DNA from: Rhodospirillales bacterium | GTDB lineage: Bacteria > Pseudomonadota > Alphaproteobacteria > Reyranellales > Reyranellaceae | DNA: 64,000 bases | NCBI GenBank assembly: GCA_016699855.1 | Contig: CP064988.1 | Location: forward strand, 4,740,501-4,804,500 | Direction of reading: 5' to 3' | Part shown: piece after piece, positions 54,163 to 62,425 of the stretch | How the letters are laid out: every line of letters begins with the position of its first letter | Position numbering within the stretch: position 1 is the first letter of the stretch | The notes under the pieces: generated by a model | Database searches by the model: none | The model's input: only the letters and a program-made list of their open reading frames with translations | Told to the model about the DNA's origin: nothing | Program-made: the position numbers and the translations under genes

Positions 54163-54200
54163 GTATCTGTGACCATTCCGGCGGTACGGGGAGCGTGATG
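54163..54200 (+). promoter_or_regulatory. Conserved leader of kinase 1
   Basis: The 38 bases ending on the kinase 1 ATG (GTATCTGTGAC-AT-CCG-CG-T-CGGGGAGCGTGATG) match the leader of kinase 2 at 56725-56762 in all but five positions. It includes the SD GGGGAG and a GTG-ATG double start. It is a duplicated promoter-proximal or translation-control element. Confidence 0.7.
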
Positions 54201-56696
54201 GCGTCTGACGAACGATCGAGCGACGAGCCGGCGGCCGCGCCAGCCGAGACGCCGCCGGAGTCCGCGCCGCCGCCCTCGACGCCCTTCGAATCCGCGGCGC
54301 CCGCGGTCGCGCCGCCGCCGCGCGTGGCACCGTCCGACGATCCGTTCGGGCCGCTGCCGGCCGGCGCGCTGGTCGGCAAGTACGAGATCGCGGGCATCCT
54401 CGGCCAGGGCGCGTTCGGCATCACGTATCTCGCGCGGGACACGCAACTGCGCCGCGACGTGGCGGTCAAGGAGTACCTGCCGACCGCCTTCGCCAAGCGC
54501 CAGGGCGGCAGCACCGTGGTGCCGCGCTCGCAGCACACCGCCGACGATTTCCAGTGGGGCCGCGACCGCTTCGTCGATGAGGCCCGCACGCTGGCGTCGC
54601 TCGAGGACGCGCCGGGCATCGTCAACGTGCACGACTTCATGGAGGCCAACGGCACGGCCTACATGGTGATGGCGCTGGTGCGCGGCGAGACGGTCGAGGC
54701 GCGCCTCAAGCGCGAGACGCGCCTGCCGGAGGCGGTCATCGCCAGGATGCTGCCACCGCTGCTCGACGGTCTGGAGCTGGTGCACGCGGCGGGCTTCCTG
54801 CACCGCGACATCAAGCCAGCCAACATCCTGCTCGATCCGGCCGGCCGGCCGACGCTGATCGATTTCGGCGCCTCGCGCGTGGCGCTGGAAGCGCGCACGC
54901 AGGTGATGACGGCGGTCTACACGCCAGGCTACGCGCCGTTCGAGCAGTCGAGCTCGGCCAAGCAGGGGCCGTGGACCGACGTCTACGCGCTGTGCGCCAC
55001 GCTCTACCACTGCGTCGACGGCTCCCCGCCGCCATCCGCGATCGACCGCATGGTCGAGGAGCGGCTCAAACCGGCCGCGGAGATGGGCAAGGGCCGTTAC
55101 GCGCCGGCGCTGCTGGCGGGGATCGACGCCGGCCTGAAGCTGCGCGCGCCCGACCGTCCGCAGACCATCGCCGATCTGCGGCGCGTGTTTAAGGGATTCG
55201 GCGGCACCGGATCGCCGCATCATGCGACGGCGCACCCGGCGCCCGCCGACGATCGGGCGGCGGCGCGACGCGGCCGCGCGCCGATGTGGATCGCCGCCGG
55301 CGTCGCGGCGCTGGCGCGCGCCGGCGGCGGCGCGTGGTACGCGACCCGTCCGCCGACCGATCTCGATCTCGCCAGCGAGCGCGCGCGTCGCGTCGCCGCC
55401 GACGAGAAGGCGCGGACGGACGCCGAGGCGGCGCGCCGGGCCGCGGCCGCCGAAGCCGAACGCAAGGCAGCGGCCGAGACGACGGAGCGGCAGCGCGTGG
55501 CCGATGATGCGGCGCGCAAGGCGGAAGCCGAGCGGATCGCCGCGGAGGCGGCGGCGCGTCAACGCATCGCCGCCGAGATCGCGCGCAACACCGAGGCCCA
55601 GAAGGCCGCCGCCGAGGAGGCAGAGCGGCAGCGCGTCGCCGCCGAGGTGGCGCGAAGGGCCGCGGCCGACAAAGCGGCGGCGGAGGAGGCCGAGCGCCAG
55701 CGCGTGGCGGCCGAGACCGAGCGTAAGGCTGCGGCGGAGAAGGCCGCCGCGGAGGAGGCCGAACGCCAGCGCGCCGCCGCGGTCGAGGCCGCTCGCAAGG
55801 CCGCGGCCGACAAGGCGGCGGCGGAGGAAGCCGAGCGTCAGCGCCTTGCGACCGAGGCGGCGCGCAGGGCCGCCGCGGAGAAGGCGGCCGCCGAGGAGGC
55901 GGAGCGTCAGCGGGCGGCGGCGGCCGAGGCCGTCCGCAAGGCCGAGGAGGAGAAGGCGAGGGCGCTCGCCGACGCCAGGCGGCAGGGCGAGGCCGCGGAG
56001 GCGGCGTTGCGTCTGACGGAGGCCGATCGCAAAAGGATTCAGATCGCGCTGACGTCGCTGGGGCACAACACCCAGGGCAGCGACGGCGCGTTCGGTCCGC
56101 GGTCGCGGGCGATGATCGCGGCGTGGCAGAAATCGCGCAACGAGGCCGAGACCGGGTACCTGACGGCGCCGCAGCTGGCGGCGTTGCGGACGCAGGCGGC
56201 GCCGGCGCTGGCGCGGTACGACGAGGAGCAGAAGAAAGCGGAGGAGGACGCGAAGCGCCAGGCCGAGGAGAAGGTCAAGCGCGAGGAGGAGGAGCGCCGC
56301 CGGGCGGCCGCGTCCGCCGCGGCGCCACCCGCGCGTCCGGCGCCGGCCGCGCCCGCGGAGACCCCGGCACCGCGCGCGGCGGCGGCCCTGCCGCCGGGTG
56401 GCGTGGACGGCGCGTGGAGCGGGATGGTGGATTGCGCGCCGGGGCTGCGCGAGACCGTCTCGTTCAACATCGTCGGCGGCGCCGGCATCGCGCGCCTCGC
56501 CGCCAGCCAGGGCGCGCTGGTCCTGCGCGTCGCCGGCACCAACGCCAACGCGCAGATGACCTGGCGCGACGCCGCCGGGGTCGACTACGAGGGCACGGCC
56601 GCCGGCGTCGTCGCTGGTGCCAGCATCCGGCTCCAGGGCGCCGCCCGCGGCGGCGGCCGGGCGTCGACCTGCGCGGTGACGTTGACGCGGCGCTGA
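54198..56696 (+). CDS. Transmembrane Ser/Thr protein kinase 1 with PG-binding-like domain
   Basis: An 832-residue kinase. After a Pro/Ala-rich start comes a Hanks-type kinase domain: GQGAFG (69-74), Lys91 in VAVKEYLP, HRDIKPAN (catalytic D204), DFGAS (D222) and PGYAPFEQ. Residues ~363-381 are a weak membrane helix interrupted by Arg (VAALARAGGGAWY). Then ~220 residues of Ala/Glu/Arg/Lys heptad-like repeats, a peptidoglycan-binding-like domain (~606-665: LTSLGHNTQGSDGAFGPRSR), a charged helix, and a C-terminal beta domain (VDGAWSGMVDCAPGLRETV). First of three tandem paralogues. It should phosphorylate cytosolic targets in response to an envelope signal. GTG 54195 is an alternative start. Confidence 0.9.
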   Translation: MASDERSSDEPAAAPAETPPESAPPPSTPFESAAPAVAPPPRVAPSDDPFGPLPAGALVGKYEIAGILGQGAFGITYLARDTQLRRDVAVKEYLPTAFAKRQGGSTVVPRSQHTADDFQWGRDRFVDEARTLASLEDAPGIVNVHDFMEANGTAYMVMALVRGETVEARLKRETRLPEAVIARMLPPLLDGLELVHAAGFLHRDIKPANILLDPAGRPTLIDFGASRVALEARTQVMTAVYTPGYAPFEQSSSAKQGPWTDVYALCATLYHCVDGSPPPSAIDRMVEERLKPAAEMGKGRYAPALLAGIDAGLKLRAPDRPQTIADLRRVFKGFGGTGSPHHATAHPAPADDRAAARRGRAPMWIAAGVAALARAGGGAWYATRPPTDLDLASERARRVAADEKARTDAEAARRAAAAEAERKAAAETTERQRVADDAARKAEAERIAAEAAARQRIAAEIARNTEAQKAAAEEAERQRVAAEVARRAAADKAAAEEAERQRVAAETERKAAAEKAAAEEAERQRAAAVEAARKAAADKAAAEEAERQRLATEAARRAAAEKAAAEEAERQRAAAAEAVRKAEEEKARALADARRQGEAAEAALRLTEADRKRIQIALTSLGHNTQGSDGAFGPRSRAMIAAWQKSRNEAETGYLTAPQLAALRTQAAPALARYDEEQKKAEEDAKRQAEEKVKREEEERRRAAASAAAPPARPAPAAPAETPAPRAAAALPPGGVDGAWSGMVDCAPGLRETVSFNIVGGAGIARLAASQGALVLRVAGTNANAQMTWRDAAGVDYEGTAAGVVAGASIRLQGAARGGGRASTCAVTLTRR

Positions 56697-56724
56697 CATC
56701 GTCCCGTTCTTGCGCGCGGCCGCG

Positions 56725-56762
56725 GTATCTGTGACGATCCCGACGTTGCGGGGAGCGTGATG
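56725..56762 (+). promoter_or_regulatory. Conserved leader of kinase 2
   Basis: Second copy of the 38-base leader found before kinase 1, with the same GGGGAGCGTGATG ending. It lies 28 bases after the kinase 1 stop, so kinase 2 may have its own promoter or the same translational control. Kinase 3 lacks it. Confidence 0.7.
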
Positions 56763-59441
56763 GTCTCTGATGATCGGCCTACCGCCGCGGAACCGCGCGG
56801 CGGACCGGATGCCGACGACCCGTTCGGGCCGTTGGCCATCGGCGCGCGGATCGGCAAGTACGAGATCGTCGAGGTGCTGGGCCAGGGCGGCTTCGGCATC
56901 ACCTACCTGGCGCGCGACACGCAGTTGCGGCGCGACGTGGCGGTCAAGGAGTACCTGCCGACCAGCTTCGCCAAACGCCAGGGCGGCAGCACCGTGCTGC
57001 CGCGCTCGACCCATGTCAGTGACGATTTCCTGTGGGGCCGCGAGCGGTTCCTCGACGAGGCGCGCACCCTCGCGACCTTGGAGGACGCGCCGGGCATCGT
57101 CGACGTCTACGACTTCATGGAGGCCAACGGCACCGCCTACATGGTGATGGCGCTGGTGCGCGGCGAGACGGTGGAGGCGCGCATCAAGCGCGACCGCCGC
57201 CTGCCCCAGCCGACCATCGAGCTGCTGCTGTACCCGCTGCTCGACGGTCTGGAGCTGGTGCACGCGGCGGGCTTCCTGCACCGCGACATCAAGCCGGCCA
57301 ACATCCTGATCGACACGGCGGGCCGGCCCGTGCTGATCGATTTCGGCGCGTCGCGCGCGGCGCTGCAGGGCCGCACCCAGGCGCTGACGGCGGTCTACAC
57401 GCCGGGCTACGCCGCCTACGAGCAGTCGACCTCGGCCAAGCAGGGCCCGGCGACCGACATCTACGCCTTGTGCGCGACGCTCTACCACTGCGTCACCGGC
57501 ACACCGCCGCCGGCGGCGAGCGACCGGATGATGGACGACGACATCGTGCCGGCGGTGGAGGCGGGCAAGGGCCGCTACGCGCCCAGCCTGCTGGCGGCGA
57601 TCGACGCGGGGTTGAAGCTGCGCGCGTCGGAGCGGCCGCAGACCATCGCGGATCTGCGCCGCGTCCTGTCGGGTCACGGCGCGGGCGCGGTGGCGGGCGC
57701 GCCGGCGGCGGCGACGCGCGAGATGGAGCCGGTGGCGCAGACCCGGCGGATGGAGGAGCCCGCGCCGCGCGCGGCGGCGGCGGCGCCCAAGCGTTCGCGC
57801 GTCGGACTGATCGCGGCCGGGGTGGCCGCGCTCGCGCTGGCCGCCGGCGGCGGCTGGTACGCGACGCGCCCGGCGCCGGCCCCCGAGGCGGTCAGCGTCG
57901 AGGAGACGCTGCGTCGGGCGGAGGACGAGCAGCGGCGCCAGGCGGCTGTCGTGGCGCGGCTGCGCGAGGAGGAGGCCAAGCGCAAGGCCGAGGAGGAGCA
58001 ACGGCTGCGGATCGAGAACGCGCGCCGCCAGGCCGAGGAGGACGAGAAGCGCCGCATCGCCGAGGAGGCGCGTCAGCGGATCGAGGCCGAGGCGGCGCGC
58101 AAGGCCGCCGAGGAGAAGGCCGCCGCCGACGCGGTGGCGCGGCGGAAGGCGGAGGAGGAGGCGAAGGTCCGCGCCGAGGCCGAGGCCGTGCGCAAGGCGG
58201 CCGCCGACAAGGCCGCGGCGGAGGAGGCCGAGCGTCAGCGCGTCGCCGCCGCCGCCGAGGCGGAACGGCGCCGGGCGGCCGAGGAGGTGGCGCGCCGGGC
58301 GGCGGCCGAGGAGGCCGAGCGTCGGCGCATCGCGGCCGAGGCGTCGCGCAAAGTCGTCGAGGAGAGGGCGGCCATCGATGCCGCCGCCCGTCGCAAGGCG
58401 GAGGATGAAGCGAAGGCCCGCGCCGAGGTCGAGGCCGCGCGCCGCCGCGAGGAGGAAGCGCGGATCGCGGCGGAGGAGAAAGCGAAGGCCGAGCGGTTGG
58501 CGCAGGAGAAGGCGCTGGCGGAGGCGAAGACGCTGGCCGAGGCCGAGGCGGCGCGGAAGGTGGCGGAGGAGAAGGCCGCGGCGGAGGCGGCGGAGCGCCG
58601 CAAGGCGGAGGAGACCGCGAAGTCCGCCGCTGAGATCAAGAAGCAGGCCGAGGCCGCCGAGGTCGCGCTGCGTCTGTCCGAGATCGACCGCAAGCGCGTG
58701 CAGGTCGCGCTGACATCGCTGGGCCACAACACCGGCGGCAGCGACGGCGCGTTCGGCCCGCGTTCGCGGGCGATGATCGCGGCGTGGCAGAAGTCGCGCA
58801 ACGAGACGGACACGGGGTATCTGACGGCGCCGCAGTTCACGGCCCTGCGGACGCAGGCGGCGCCGGCCATCGCGCGCTGGGACGAGGAGCAGAAGAAGGA
58901 GGAGGAGGCCAAGCGCAAGGCCGAGGAGGAGGCCAAGCGTCTGGCCGAGGAAAAAGCGAAACGCGAGGAGGAGGAGCGCAAGCGCCAGGCGGCGGCTCCT
59001 CCACCGGCGCAAGCCCGGCCGGCCCAGACGGAGACGCCGCTGCCGACGCCCGGCATGCGCAACGTCGTCGGCGCGCAGCCCCCGGCCGCCGCGCCGGCTC
59101 CGGCGCAGACGGCGGCGGCGGCCGTGCCGCCCGGCGGTGGCACGTGGCGTGGCTTCTGGGGGTGCGTGTCGCCGCAGGCGGACACCGGCACGTTCCGGCA
59201 TGAGGTCGCGATTCCGATGTCCGGCGGTCGCGGCTCGATGAGCGCGTATGGTAGCACCATCACGCTCGAGATATCCGGCACCCAGGCGCGCTTCCGCCGC
59301 TCCGGCGTGAACAAGCGCGGACAGGATGTCTCCCACTCCATGAGCGGCGTCGTGAACGGCGATGTCATGGTGCTGAACGGCGCGAATGATCGCGTGACGT
59401 TGGGCGAGAAGTGCTCGGGCCGATTCAAGCTGAGTCCATAG
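56760..59441 (+). CDS. Transmembrane Ser/Thr protein kinase 2 with PG-binding-like domain
   Basis: An 893-residue paralogue of kinase 1. Kinase motifs: GQGGFG (41-46), Lys63, HRDIKPAN with D176, DFGAS with D194, PGYAAYEQ. A clean membrane helix lies at ~348-369 (LIAAGVAALALAAGGGWYA). About 260 residues of EAR/KAA repeats follow, then the PG-binding-like domain (~639-698: LTSLGHNTGGSDGAFGPRSR), a second charged helix, a Pro/Ala linker and a C-terminal beta domain (GTWRGFWGCVSPQADTGTF...) unlike those of kinases 1 and 3. The activation segment has Ala-Tyr where the others have Pro-Phe. The kinase domain is nearly identical in layout to kinase 3. Confidence 0.9.
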   Translation: MVSDDRPTAAEPRGGPDADDPFGPLAIGARIGKYEIVEVLGQGGFGITYLARDTQLRRDVAVKEYLPTSFAKRQGGSTVLPRSTHVSDDFLWGRERFLDEARTLATLEDAPGIVDVYDFMEANGTAYMVMALVRGETVEARIKRDRRLPQPTIELLLYPLLDGLELVHAAGFLHRDIKPANILIDTAGRPVLIDFGASRAALQGRTQALTAVYTPGYAAYEQSTSAKQGPATDIYALCATLYHCVTGTPPPAASDRMMDDDIVPAVEAGKGRYAPSLLAAIDAGLKLRASERPQTIADLRRVLSGHGAGAVAGAPAAATREMEPVAQTRRMEEPAPRAAAAAPKRSRVGLIAAGVAALALAAGGGWYATRPAPAPEAVSVEETLRRAEDEQRRQAAVVARLREEEAKRKAEEEQRLRIENARRQAEEDEKRRIAEEARQRIEAEAARKAAEEKAAADAVARRKAEEEAKVRAEAEAVRKAAADKAAAEEAERQRVAAAAEAERRRAAEEVARRAAAEEAERRRIAAEASRKVVEERAAIDAAARRKAEDEAKARAEVEAARRREEEARIAAEEKAKAERLAQEKALAEAKTLAEAEAARKVAEEKAAAEAAERRKAEETAKSAAEIKKQAEAAEVALRLSEIDRKRVQVALTSLGHNTGGSDGAFGPRSRAMIAAWQKSRNETDTGYLTAPQFTALRTQAAPAIARWDEEQKKEEEAKRKAEEEAKRLAEEKAKREEEERKRQAAAPPPAQARPAQTETPLPTPGMRNVVGAQPPAAAPAPAQTAAAAVPPGGGTWRGFWGCVSPQADTGTFRHEVAIPMSGGRGSMSAYGSTITLEISGTQARFRRSGVNKRGQDVSHSMSGVVNGDVMVLNGANDRVTLGEKCSGRFKLSP

Positions 59442-59583
59442 CGAGACTTGCCGCCGCGCGCGGCCTGGGCGAAACTCGCGCGCCAGCGAGAGAACCGCCA
59501 TCGAAAACGACCGCCCCGCGGCGCCGCCGATACCAGACCAGCACGCCGACGAGGATGACACCCAGGGCGCGCTGCGGGCCGGC

Positions 59584-62307
59584 ATGGTCGTGGGCAAGTA
59601 CGAGATCGTCGAGGTCCTGGGCCAGGGCGGCTTCGGCATCACCTACCGCGCCCGCGACACGCGGCTGGGCCGCGATGTCGCGCTGAAGGAATATCTGCCG
59701 ACCAGCTTCGCGATCCGACAGAGCAACGGCACGGTGCTGCCGCGCTCGACGCGGGTGGCCGAGGATTTCCGCTGGGGCCGCGAACGGTTCCTCGACGAGG
59801 CGAAGACGCTGGCGACGCTGGAGGACGCCCCGGGCATCGTCAACGTCTACGACTTCATGGAGGCGAACGGCACGGCGTACATGGTGATGGCGCTGCTGCG
59901 CGGCGGGACGCTGGAGGCGCGGCTGAAGCGCGACGGCCGGCTGCCGCAGCCGGCCATCGAGCTGCTGCTGTATCCGCTGCTCGACGGTCTGGAGCGCGTC
60001 CACGCGGCCGGCTTCCTGCACCGCGACATCAAGCCGGGGAACATCCTGCTCGACGCCGACGGTCGTCCGACCTTGATCGACTTCGGCGCCTCGCGCATGG
60101 CGCTGCAGGGCCGCACGCAGGCGATGACGGCGATCTACACGCCGGGCTACGCGCCGTTCGAGCAGTCGACCTCGGCCCGGCAGGGACCGGCGACGGACAT
60201 CTACGCGCTGTGCGCCACGCTGTACCACTGCGTGACCGGCGCGCCGCCGCCGGCGGCCAGCGACCGGATGATGGACGACGATCTGGTGCCGGCGGCGGAG
60301 GCGGGCAAGGGCCGCTACGCGCCGAGCCTGCTGGCGGCGATCGACGCGGGGCTGCGGCTGCGGCCGGCCGAGCGTCCGCAGACGATCGCGGATCTGCGCC
60401 GCGTGTTGTCCGGTGGCGGCGGCGGCGCGGCGGCGATGCCCGGCGCGGCGACGCGCGAGATGGAGCCGGTGGCGCAGACCCGGCGGATCGACGAGCCCGC
60501 GGCCCGGCGCCGGCCGCGAGCCGCATTGGTCGCGGCCGGTATCGCGGCGCTGGCGCTGGCCGCCGGTGGCGGCTGGTACGCGACGCGTCCGGCGCCCGCG
60601 CCCGTGGCGGAGACGGTCAGCGTCGAGGAGACGCTGCGCCGGGCGGAGGAGGAGCAGCGCCGCCAGGCGGCGATCGTGGCCCGTCTGCGCGAGGAGGAGG
60701 CCGCCCGCAAGGCGGCGGAGGAGCAACGGCTGCGGATCGAGAACGCGCGCCGCCAGGCCGAGGAGGACGAGCGCCGGCGCATCGCCGAGGAGGCGCGGCA
60801 GCGGATCGAGGCCGAGGTGGCGCGCAAGGCGGCGGAGGAGAAGGCCGCCGTCGAGGCCGAGGTACGCCGCAAGGCCGAGGAGGAGGCGAAGGTCCGCGCC
60901 GAGGCCGAGGCGGCGCGCAAAGCCGCGGCCGACAAGGTGGCGGCGGAGGAGGCCGAACGTCAGCGGGCCGCGGCCGCTGTACAGGCGGAGCGCCGTCGCG
61001 TCGCGGAGGACGCCGCGCGTCGTGCGGCGGCGGAGGAGGCGGACCGTCGTCGGGTGGCCGAGGAGGTGGCGCGCAAGGCGGCGGCGGAGAAGGCCGCCGT
61101 CGAGGCCGAGGCGCGCCGCAAGGCCGACGAGGAGGCGAAGCTGCGCGCCGAGGCCGAGGCGGCGCGCCGCCGCGAGGAGGAAGCGCGGATAGCGGCCGAG
61201 GAGAAGGCGAAGGCCGAGCGGTTGGCGCAAGAGAAGGCGCTGGCGGAGGCGAAGACGCTGGCCGAGGCCGAGGCGTCTCGCAAGGCCGAGGAGGAGAAGC
61301 GTCGCGCGGCGGAGGAGACCGCGAAATCGGCGGGGGAGATCAAGCGTCAGGCGGAGGCCGCCGAGGCCGCGCTGCGGCTGTCGGTCGAGGACCGCAAGCG
61401 GGTGCAGGTGGCGTTGACGTCGGTGGGCCACAACACGGCGGGGACGGACGGCGCGCTCGGCCCGCGCTCGCGGGCGATGATCGGCGCGTGGCAAAAATCG
61501 CGCAACGAGCCCGACACCGGCTATCTGACGGCGCCGCAGCTGACGGCGCTGCGCACGCAGGCGGCGCCGGCGCTGGCGCGCTACGACGAGGAGCAGAAGA
61601 AGCTGGAGGAGGACAAGCGCAAGGTCGAGGAGGACGCCAAGCGCGTGGCCGAGGAGAAGGCCAAGCGCGAGGAGGAGGAGCGCAAGCGTACGCCGCCCGC
61701 CGCGACGGCGCCTCCGGCGCAGACCGCCGCCGCCGCGCCCGCCGGCACCGGCCCGGATCAACGCTGCTTCGAGCTGATGGAGTACTACAGCGCCAGGGTC
61801 GGCAAATTCGGCGGCCCGCCGCCGGGTCGCGTCGAACGTGCGCTGGGCGAACAGGAGTGCCGGAAGGGCAATCTGGCGGCCGGCCATCGATTGCTTGAGC
61901 AGGCGATCAGGATCGCCAACCTCCCGGTTCCCGGATCGGCCGGACCACCGGCCGCCGCGGCCCCCGCGGCGGCACCGACGGCCTCTGCGGCGCCCGCCGG
62001 CGCGATCGACGGCACGTATAGCGGCAACCACTGCTCCGCGAACGTCAACCAGCCGGAGCGCTGCGTGCTGGTCGTGCTCGTCCTGCAGGGCGGCGCCGGC
62101 ACCTACAACTGGCCGGTCGGCCGCTGCGGCAAGCTCGGGTCGATCACCGTGCGCGCCGATTCGGGCGGAACGATCTCGGGGACGCGGTCGGCGTTCTCGG
62201 AGCACTGCGACGCCAGGAACGACCGCGTCTGGGGCCAGGTCTCCGGCGGCCGCATGTCGCTACAGGGAACCGACACGACATACCGGGCGACCCTGACCCG
62301 GAAGTAG
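59584..62307 (+). CDS. Transmembrane Ser/Thr protein kinase 3 with PG-binding-like domain
   Basis: A 907-residue paralogue from the ATG at 59584. Kinase motifs: GQGGFG (13-18), Lys35, HRDIKPGN with D148, DFGAS with D166, PGYAPFEQ. Membrane helix VAAGIAALALAAGGGWYA near residues 316-335, ~250 residues of EAR repeats, PG-binding-like domain (~599-658: LTSVGHNTAGTDGALGPRSR), a helical insert (CFELMEYYSARVGKFGG) and a Cys-containing beta domain (GTYSGNHCSANVNQPERC). Homology to kinase 2 continues upstream in frame (DEDDTQGALRAG) to ~59530, but no ATG, GTG or TTG exists between the stop at 59431 and 59584. The start is therefore either 59584 or a non-standard codon such as the ATC at 59524-59526 region. 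Confidence 0.88.
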   Translation: MVVGKYEIVEVLGQGGFGITYRARDTRLGRDVALKEYLPTSFAIRQSNGTVLPRSTRVAEDFRWGRERFLDEAKTLATLEDAPGIVNVYDFMEANGTAYMVMALLRGGTLEARLKRDGRLPQPAIELLLYPLLDGLERVHAAGFLHRDIKPGNILLDADGRPTLIDFGASRMALQGRTQAMTAIYTPGYAPFEQSTSARQGPATDIYALCATLYHCVTGAPPPAASDRMMDDDLVPAAEAGKGRYAPSLLAAIDAGLRLRPAERPQTIADLRRVLSGGGGGAAAMPGAATREMEPVAQTRRIDEPAARRRPRAALVAAGIAALALAAGGGWYATRPAPAPVAETVSVEETLRRAEEEQRRQAAIVARLREEEAARKAAEEQRLRIENARRQAEEDERRRIAEEARQRIEAEVARKAAEEKAAVEAEVRRKAEEEAKVRAEAEAARKAAADKVAAEEAERQRAAAAVQAERRRVAEDAARRAAAEEADRRRVAEEVARKAAAEKAAVEAEARRKADEEAKLRAEAEAARRREEEARIAAEEKAKAERLAQEKALAEAKTLAEAEASRKAEEEKRRAAEETAKSAGEIKRQAEAAEAALRLSVEDRKRVQVALTSVGHNTAGTDGALGPRSRAMIGAWQKSRNEPDTGYLTAPQLTALRTQAAPALARYDEEQKKLEEDKRKVEEDAKRVAEEKAKREEEERKRTPPAATAPPAQTAAAAPAGTGPDQRCFELMEYYSARVGKFGGPPPGRVERALGEQECRKGNLAAGHRLLEQAIRIANLPVPGSAGPPAAAAPAAAPTASAAPAGAIDGTYSGNHCSANVNQPERCVLVVLVLQGGAGTYNWPVGRCGKLGSITVRADSGGTISGTRSAFSEHCDARNDRVWGQVSGGRMSLQGTDTTYRATLTRK

Positions 62308-62425
62308 GTCGATGCGCCGGCCTGCGGGTGCGCCGCTATGCGCCCGCGGCGGCGCGTGTTAGAAAGCGCGACCCTCAGTCCTGTCGCAAGACGGACCAAA
62401 TGAAACCGAAATCGCGCCCGTCCCC

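Noticed and set aside
53997..59642. A very long open frame (1881 codons) on the minus strand across the kinase genes
   Set aside because: It is a mirror of the EAR/KAA-rich coding sequence on the plus strand. Composition is Arg/Gly/Leu low-complexity with no domain, while the plus strand carries full kinase motifs.
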